Of a stretch of DNA of 64,000 nt, positions 60,232-64,000 are shown piece by piece. Each line of letters starts with the position of its first letter. Within the stretch, counting starts at the first letter, position 1. The notes beneath the pieces are model-generated. The model saw only the letters and a list, made by a program, of their open reading frames with translations. It was not told the origin of the DNA and did not search any database. The stretch is from Flavisolibacter ginsenosidimutans. Lineage in GTDB: Bacteria; Bacteroidota; Bacteroidia; Chitinophagales; Chitinophagaceae. Made by a program: the position numbers and the translations under genes. The stretch is taken from assembly GCF_007970805.1 (NCBI RefSeq), contig NZ_CP042433.1, positions 4,960,001-5,024,000 of the forward strand, in the 5' to 3' direction.

Positions 60232-60316
60232 TTGTGAATAAACTTGTGAATAATTTGTGTGAAATGTGAACTTTTGTTATCTTTATGCTTCACAAATTTA
60301 ATCAAATAATTCACAA
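60232..60316. promoter_or_regulatory. Divergent operator region of the S24 repressor
   Basis: TTGTGAA occurs at 60232-60238 and 60244-60250 (12 bp apart) and its complement TTCACAA at 60289-60295 and 60310-60316; a degenerate TGTGTGAA lies between. A TATCTTTA -7-like element (60278-60285) for the rightward operon lies between the two pairs. Suits cooperative binding by the S24 repressor. Confidence 0.65.
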
Positions 60317-60325
60317 CTTCAAACG

Positions 60326-60628
60326 ATGCGAAATACGACGAAAGAATTCCGGTTTCCTTTTCCGCTGAAGCACAAGGTGGTTCGTGACCTGAAGATTGTT
60401 ACAGAACACGTTGGCGACCTGGAAGTGCAGGGCATTGGTTATTTCAATCCATCGGCCTCACAACTTGACATCTTCGACCGCTACTCAGTGGACATTGATT
60501 TTGTTCGCTGGAACGGCGCCGACATTAAGCCGGTGCTGGAAGTAACCGGTGCAATGGATGAAATTCAGGAAGCAGCGGTTCGCTATTTCGCTCACGAGTT
60601 TGAGACTGGAATGGGAAGAGCCGCGTAA
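60326..60628 (+). CDS. Small protein of unknown function, first gene of the repressor-controlled operon
   Basis: 100 residues. Begins MRNTTKEFRFPFPLKHKVV; mixed alpha/beta with two short strands around LEVQGIGYFNP and VDIDFVRWNGAD. No family recognised and no signal peptide. Its ATG is 10 bp after the last operator half-site, so its expression should be tightly tied to the repressor. It resembles early-region phage ORFs in size and position only. Confidence 0.6.
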   Translation: MRNTTKEFRFPFPLKHKVVRDLKIVTEHVGDLEVQGIGYFNPSASQLDIFDRYSVDIDFVRWNGADIKPVLEVTGAMDEIQEAAVRYFAHEFETGMGRAA

Positions 60629-60630
60629 GG

Positions 60631-60707
60631 CCATCAGAAATCAGCTTTAGAAAGCTGACAGTTGATGGTTCATGGCTAACAACGAGTACGATTAACACAC
60701 AATACAC
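60631..60707 (+). repeat. Heptamer array within the phage-like operon
   Basis: Eleven in-phase 7-bp steps such as CCATCAG, AAATCAG, AAGCTGA and CAGTTGA; CCATCA at 60631 pairs with TGATGG at 60663 around a CAGCTTT/AAGCTG inner stem. Confidence 0.65.
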
Positions 60708-60712
60708 GAAAC

Positions 60713-61576
60713 ATGCAATTACGAAAAGCAACAAGGAAGAAAGCAAAAATCAGGTTGGGACTATCGGCGGTTTCAGGCGGTGGTAAAACTTACAGCGCCA
60801 TTTTACTTGCCAAAGGCCTTTGCGGCGATTTGAGCAAGGTGGCTATCATTGACACCGAAAACGGCAGCGCCGATTTGTACGCACACTTAGGCGATTACAA
60901 CGTGCTTCCGCTGACTGCGCCGTTCACACCGGAACGTTATATTGAGGCTATTCGCTCCTGCGAAAAAGCCGGGATGGAAGTCATCATTGTTGACTCGATT
61001 TCGCACGAATGGGACGGCAAAGGAGGGTGTTTGGAAATCGTGGAGCAACTGGGCGGCAAATACCAGGACTGGGCGAAAGTGACACCCCGCCACGGGGCTT
61101 TTTTAGAAGCCATTCTGCACAGTCCCTGCCATATCATCACCACTGTTCGGCGCAAGCAGGATTACGAAATGGTGAAAGACGGTAACGGTAAAATCAAAGT
61201 GGAAAAGGGCGGTCTGCGTGAGATTACAAGAGAGGGCTTTGAATACGAACTGACGATCAATTTGGAGTTGGATACGAACCACAACGCAACGGCCTCAAAA
61301 GACCGTACGGGTTTGTTCATGGGCAAGCCGGCCTTCGTTCCTTCGGAAAAAACGGGTGAGATGGTTGCGCAATGGTGCGAGCAAGGCGAGGAGCAGTTTC
61401 ACGTTCTCCGTCCGGGCAGCGATTGGTATCAAAAAGTGGACGATTGCGGCTCACAAAAAGAGCTCGTTGAACTCTATCAGAAGAACAAATCCGAAGTAGA
61501 CTCAAACCCGTTGTTGCAACAATTGATTGCGAATCGCAGAAATCAAATCAATGGAAAAACACTTAGCGCAGCTTAG
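60713..61576 (+). CDS. Phage-type RecA-fold ATPase (Sak4-like)
   Basis: 287 residues. Starts MQLRKATRKKAKIRLGLSAV, Walker A around residues 20-28 (VSGGGKTYS), acidic IIDTENGSADLYAH after the second strand, Walker B MEVIIVDSISHEW, and a sensor-like IITTVRRKQDYEM. This matches phage ATP-binding proteins of the RecA fold often called Sak4, which help single-strand annealing or recombination in early phage regions. The C-terminal about 60 residues are a separate helical tail. It overlaps the next gene by 26 bp. Confidence 0.83.
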   Translation: MQLRKATRKKAKIRLGLSAVSGGGKTYSAILLAKGLCGDLSKVAIIDTENGSADLYAHLGDYNVLPLTAPFTPERYIEAIRSCEKAGMEVIIVDSISHEWDGKGGCLEIVEQLGGKYQDWAKVTPRHGAFLEAILHSPCHIITTVRRKQDYEMVKDGNGKIKVEKGGLREITREGFEYELTINLELDTNHNATASKDRTGLFMGKPAFVPSEKTGEMVAQWCEQGEEQFHVLRPGSDWYQKVDDCGSQKELVELYQKNKSEVDSNPLLQQLIANRRNQINGKTLSAA

Positions 61577-62030
61577 CACCTTGCCTTCAATAAGAGAAGG
61601 CTTGAGCAAAAAGCAAATCAGTCAGATGGCTGACGACGCAGTGAGCAATGTGATGGAAGAAGGCAATGTCTTCGGCGTGGCCGAAGCACTTGCGGCGATG
61701 GAAGAATTTGTGAAGACGGTGCGCAGAGACCAACGCTATGTTCAGTTTTTGCGCGACGAACTCGCCAAGCATCATGGGCGTTTGATCACTTCGTCCGGTG
61801 CAAAGATTGAACTCTGCGAAGCCGGTGTGAACTACGATTATTCAGGCAACGCCGAATGGTGTGCGTTGGAAGCCGAACGTTTCGAAATTGAAAGAAAGAA
61901 GAAAGCAGTGGAAGAGAAATTGCGCCTGTTGGCACCGGGCCGCGTGGCCGTTGATCCTGATACGGGTGAGATGCTGGAAGGTCCGTTAAAGACATCAAAA
62001 TCTACTTATCGAATAACCTTGGGAAGATGA
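61551..62030 (+). CDS. Phage-like protein of unknown function
   Basis: 159 residues from the ATG at 61551, inside the ATPase gene end, so the two are coupled. Helical and charged, with a central coiled part and the block YDYSGNAEWCALEAERFEIERKKKAVEEKL (key YDYSGNAEW), then a Pro/Gly segment. No catalytic motif. Genes of this kind commonly follow Sak4-type ATPases in Bacteroidota phages; role may be ssDNA binding or recombination, which is a guess. Confidence 0.68.
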   Translation: MEKHLAQLSTLPSIREGLSKKQISQMADDAVSNVMEEGNVFGVAEALAAMEEFVKTVRRDQRYVQFLRDELAKHHGRLITSSGAKIELCEAGVNYDYSGNAEWCALEAERFEIERKKKAVEEKLRLLAPGRVAVDPDTGEMLEGPLKTSKSTYRITLGR

Positions 62031-62305
62031 AAACAATTTATCAGGAATGCGCAGAGATAGTGAAAGACCTTGTTGGTCATGACTACCTGTATTTTGATAC
62101 GGCCATTGAAGTAAAAACTTCGCCGCACAGTTTTCCGTTCAGCGCCTGGGCGGTTTGCGTAAGTCCGAAGGACGAATTGTTTGTGATGGACAGCGACGAA
62201 GAATGGCACCGGGTAGAATTGGAAGATGTTAATGCTTCGCTCGTTATCGGCAGCTTGTATCAGCGCTTGAAGTTGATGCGCATTGATTATGCGAAAGCGA
62301 GTTAA
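62027..62305 (+). CDS. Small phage-like protein of unknown function
   Basis: 92 residues; its ATG overlaps the previous stop (ATGA), so coupled. Acidic, with FDTAIEVKTSPHSFPFSAWAVCVSP and ELFVMDSDEEWHRVELED. No family recognised. Confidence 0.6.
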   Translation: MKTIYQECAEIVKDLVGHDYLYFDTAIEVKTSPHSFPFSAWAVCVSPKDELFVMDSDEEWHRVELEDVNASLVIGSLYQRLKLMRIDYAKAS

Positions 62306-62311
62306 GGCCCT

Positions 62312-62367
62312 ATGGTGAGTAGTGAACCGTGAGTGTCACTGCTCACTACTCACGATTCACCACTCAC
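62312..62367 (+). repeat. Heptamer array with sense switch before the last operon gene
   Basis: Eight exact 7-bp units: three end in GTGA (ATGGTGA, GTAGTGA, ACCGTGA) and five end in TCAC (for example TACTCAC and GATTCAC). GTGA and TCAC are reverse complements, so the RNA folds back with several registers. It ends at the Shine-Dalgarno of the next gene. Confidence 0.85.
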
Positions 62368-62375
62368 AAAAAGGA
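62368..62375 (+). promoter_or_regulatory. Shine-Dalgarno of the gene at 62383
   Basis: AAAAAGGAG-type site (AAAAGGAG core) 7 bp before the ATG. Unusual in this genome, where starts mostly lack it; the only other strong case is rpsU. Confidence 0.65.
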
Positions 62376-62382
62376 GAAAATT

Positions 62383-63000
62383 ATGAACAGTGTAAACAAC
62401 GTTGTAACCATGGAGCCGCAAGGGCCGGTTGTGAGCGTTCCGCGCAAACGCTTTGTGCGTTCGTTGGAATACGAAATCATTGCCAACCTGGCAAAGAACC
62501 AATACACAAACGGCGAGGAAGTGCTGTTTGAGCGGTTGCTTTCAATTCCCCTGGCCGAACGCGTTCCGGGTTTGATTAATGATTACGGTTTGCAGCGTGC
62601 ACACCGCTTGATAAAAATGTTGTTGCAGGAATTCTGTTACGGCATTCCCTTACCAAAAAGCGCCAAGCTTTCCGATACAAAGATTGCGGCTTGCGCCTGC
62701 GACCTGATTCTGGCATCTTATGAAGATCAATTGAGTCTTGAAGATTTGGTAGTGTTTTTAGAAAAGGCAAAAGAAGGCAAATATGGAAAGTTTAAAGGTG
62801 TGGTTACGCATTTTGGCATCATGCAAAAGCTGGAGCAATATCGCAATGACCGTTCGGAAACTTATTTCGCGTTAAAGGAAGAGCAGGAAAGAAAGAGGAA
62901 AGAGGAAAACGAAATTCCCAGGATAGGCGAGGTGAGGAGCATCGGTGAAATCATGCAACAAGCCGAAGTGATTGACATGACGAAACGAAAAAGTGGTTGA
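62383..63000 (+). CDS. Phage-like replication-associated protein candidate
   Basis: 205 residues from the ATG at 62383, supported by its Shine-Dalgarno. All-helical; a central block TKIAACACDLILASYEDQLSLEDLVVFLEKAKEGKYGKFKGVV (key LEDLVVFLEKAKEGKYGK) resembles proteins in Bacteroidota mobile elements that carry a YGK-type turn, often seen beside replication genes. Ends in a charged helix. The name is tentative. Last gene before the operon terminator. Confidence 0.62.
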   Translation: MNSVNNVVTMEPQGPVVSVPRKRFVRSLEYEIIANLAKNQYTNGEEVLFERLLSIPLAERVPGLINDYGLQRAHRLIKMLLQEFCYGIPLPKSAKLSDTKIAACACDLILASYEDQLSLEDLVVFLEKAKEGKYGKFKGVVTHFGIMQKLEQYRNDRSETYFALKEEQERKRKEENEIPRIGEVRSIGEIMQQAEVIDMTKRKSG

Positions 63001-63013
63001 TTGGTTTGTGTAT

Positions 63014-63040
63014 AAAGGGACGATTCACGTCCCTTTTTTG
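63014..63040 (+). terminator. Terminator of the five-gene operon
   Basis: AAAGGGACG, loop ATTCA, CGTCCCTTT, then TTTG. Closes the operon so the module ends here. Confidence 0.88.
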
Positions 63041-63099
63041 TTCGTAAACCGCTGTGCTTAAACTTCAACAGAATTTTCGGTAAATTTTTCTCTTTGTTT

Positions 63100-63129
63100 T
63101 TGGTGGAAAAGAAAAGACCCCTATTTTTG
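63100..63129 (+). promoter_or_regulatory. Promoter of tRNA-Asp
   Basis: TTG at 63100-63102, 19 bp, then TATTTTTG at 63122-63129: a full TTG-N19-TAnnTTTG match, 16 bp before the tRNA. Confidence 0.75.
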
Positions 63130-63145
63130 CCTCCCCAACGAAAAA

Positions 63146-63219
63146 GGATTGGTAGTTCAGTTGGTTAGAATGCCGCCCTGTCACGGCGGAGGTCGCGGGT
63201 TCGAGTCCCGTCCAGTCCG
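63146..63219 (+). tRNA. tRNA-Asp (anticodon GTC)
   Basis: 74 nt; acceptor GGATTGG pairs with CCAGTCC (one G-T), discriminator G. Anticodon stem CCGCC with loop CTGTCAC; T-arm GCGGGTTCGAGTCCCGT. A possible attachment site for elements to the right. Confidence 0.97.
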
Positions 63220-63233
63220 CAAAATTTCGTCTA

Positions 63234-63266
63234 AAACCCGCTCCCAGAGCGGGTTTCGCTTTTTTC
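63234..63266 (+). terminator. Terminator after tRNA-Asp
   Basis: AAACCCGCTC, loop CCA, GAGCGGGTTT, then CGCTTTTTTC. Confidence 0.88.
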
Positions 63267-63366
63267 ATTCTATTTTTCATTCTATATAAGAACCCAATAC
63301 CGCAATTTTTTACCTAATCTTCCTCTTGTTTACTCTAGTTGACTGCATTGTCATTTTAAAGCTACG

Positions 63367-63453
63367 ATGCTGTTTTGGGGCAGAAAAATCTTATTGTCAA
63401 ATAAAAGTGAGCCCGTTGCCTGGAACGTGTTTAAACTTGGAGGAGTAGTCTAA
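63367..63453 (+). CDS. Possible small ORF in the tRNA-Asp/HTH gap
   Basis: ATG to TAA, 28 residues, opening MLFWGRKILL; basic and hydrophobic at the start. A hairpin terminator lies 36 bp after it. No Shine-Dalgarno or clear promoter. Listed because it and the terminator are otherwise unexplained; may be chance. Confidence 0.2.
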   Translation: MLFWGRKILLSNKSEPVAWNVFKLGGVV

Positions 63454-63488
63454 TCGCACGCCCCGGCACGTGCCATTGGAGGCTTTTT

Positions 63489-63516
63489 GGTTGCTGAAAT
63501 CAGCAACCTTATTTTT
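63489..63516 (+). terminator. Orphan hairpin terminator
   Basis: GGTTGCTGA, AA, TCAGCAACC then TTATTTTT. No recognised gene ends here; suggests a small transcript upstream. GGCACGTGCC (63464-63473) is a palindrome just before it. Confidence 0.6.
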
Positions 63517-63658
63517 AAGTTTATAAAAACTGTCTATAAAAAGAATGCATGCATGTCTTAATTATCCGGATTCTTTGGAATTGGCTGATGCCAGAGAGTG
63601 CGCATGATTGTGTCCTTCAGCATCTCTTTTGGAAAGAGTGACCGATGTACAAGAGAAT

Positions 63659-63693
63659 AGCTAAAAGCAGTGAAATTTTCACTGCTTTTAGCT
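63659..63693 (-). terminator. Terminator of the HTH gene
   Basis: AGCTAAAAGCAGTGAAA and its exact 17-bp complement about a 1-nt centre, 3 bp after the HTH stop on the minus strand. Confidence 0.82.
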
Positions 63694-63695
63694 GC

Positions 63696-64000
63696 TTAAA
63701 CTTCCATTAAGTGTTTTATCTCACTTCCCAGGAAATATACCCTTGAGCGAATTTTAATTCGCCGAAGTTTGCCGTGCTTAATCCAATCATATATGGTGGG
63801 CTTTGTTATCCGAAACAGGCTGCAAATTTCCCGCATGTTATAAAGAGGCTTTTCCGTCAGGCCAGGTATTTCTGCCACTGGTACCGAATTGACCGTTTGC
63901 CGACTGCTCCTTTCCATTTCCTCTCTGATGATTCCCCGCATTTGGGTCCAAAATTCGTTAGGATCAAGCGGAATCAAAATCGGTATTGAGTTGTTTTTAT
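63696..64000 (-). CDS. Excisionase-like helix-turn-helix DNA-binding protein; start probably outside window
   Basis: At least 101 residues; the frame stays open to the window edge, and the only visible start is a TTG at 63977, so the true start is likely beyond 64000. A helical N-terminal part (IIREEMERS) precedes a MerR/excisionase-type winged HTH: YNMREICSLFRITKPTIYDWIKHGKLRRIKI with the wing SRVYFLGSEIKHLM. Such short proteins (helix_turn_helix_17 type) are often next to integrases in Bacteroidota integrative elements; near tRNA-Asp, that would fit. Confidence 0.8.
   Translation of the reverse strand, partial: KNNSIPILIPLDPNEFWTQMRGIIREEMERSSRQTVNSVPVAEIPGLTEKPLYNMREICSLFRITKPTIYDWIKHGKLRRIKIRSRVYFLGSEIKHLMEV

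Overview
The window is chromosomal DNA of a member of the Bacteroidota, most likely the family Chitinophagaceae. Reasons: several promoters have the Bacteroidota-type -7 element TAnnTTTG, in the best cases 19 bp after a TTG; mRNAs generally lack Shine-Dalgarno sequences; there are type IX secretion parts (a C25-type sortase tail and PorW/SprE), a type III glutamine synthetase, DUF5916 and DUF6427-like proteins; and the gene order rpsU-xerC-hpf-tRNAs-tuf-tRNA-Trp-secE-nusG-rplKAJL-rpoBC is the one expected for this phylum.

Layout. 1-5 kb: 3' end of a C25 sortase-like gene, two GT-C-like membrane proteins and riboflavin synthase. 5-28 kb: the translation/transcription supercluster, interrupted at three places: a methyltransferase and an acyltransferase between xerC and hpf; a DUF5916 protein and an FkbM methyltransferase between nusG and rplK; and an antisense ComEA-like gene between rplL and rpoB. 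28-35 kb: OmpH-like chaperone, amino-acid permease, heptose-7-phosphate kinase, sucD and PBP1A. 35-41 kb: PorW/SprE, a short M23-like membrane stub, bactofilin, AtpZ/AtpI-like pair without atpB, a SprT-like protease and a GNAT enzyme. 41-59 kb: pyrG, purL, glnN, kup, an esterase, dapA and accA, mixed with secreted and membrane proteins of unknown role. 59.4-63.0 kb: a compact phage-derived module made of an S24-type repressor, a divergent operator and a five-gene operon containing a RecA-fold (Sak4-like) ATPase. 63.1-64 kb: tRNA-Asp, several hairpins, and an excisionase-like HTH gene that runs off the window; this may be the edge of an integrated element.

The most unusual signal is not in a protein. 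About twenty spacers consist largely of degenerate tandem units of exactly 7 or 8 bp (one of 11 bp). In many, the units run in one sense in the first half and as their reverse complement in the second half, so the RNA would fold into a hairpin that can slip by one unit. Each spacer has its own unit sequence. They fill the gaps between tRNA genes, between rplK and rplA, between rpoB and rpoC, and next to secE, pyrG, sucD, PBP1A and accA. I do not know a named family for them. A second repeat type, about 50 nt and ending in TACATAAAAA, occurs at 9.8 kb and 55.9 kb.

Another signal is an almost isolated full Shine-Dalgarno sequence in front of rpsU, fitting what is known of bS21 and anti-Shine-Dalgarno sequestration in Bacteroidota ribosomes. 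All calls are from reading the sequence; no database search was run.
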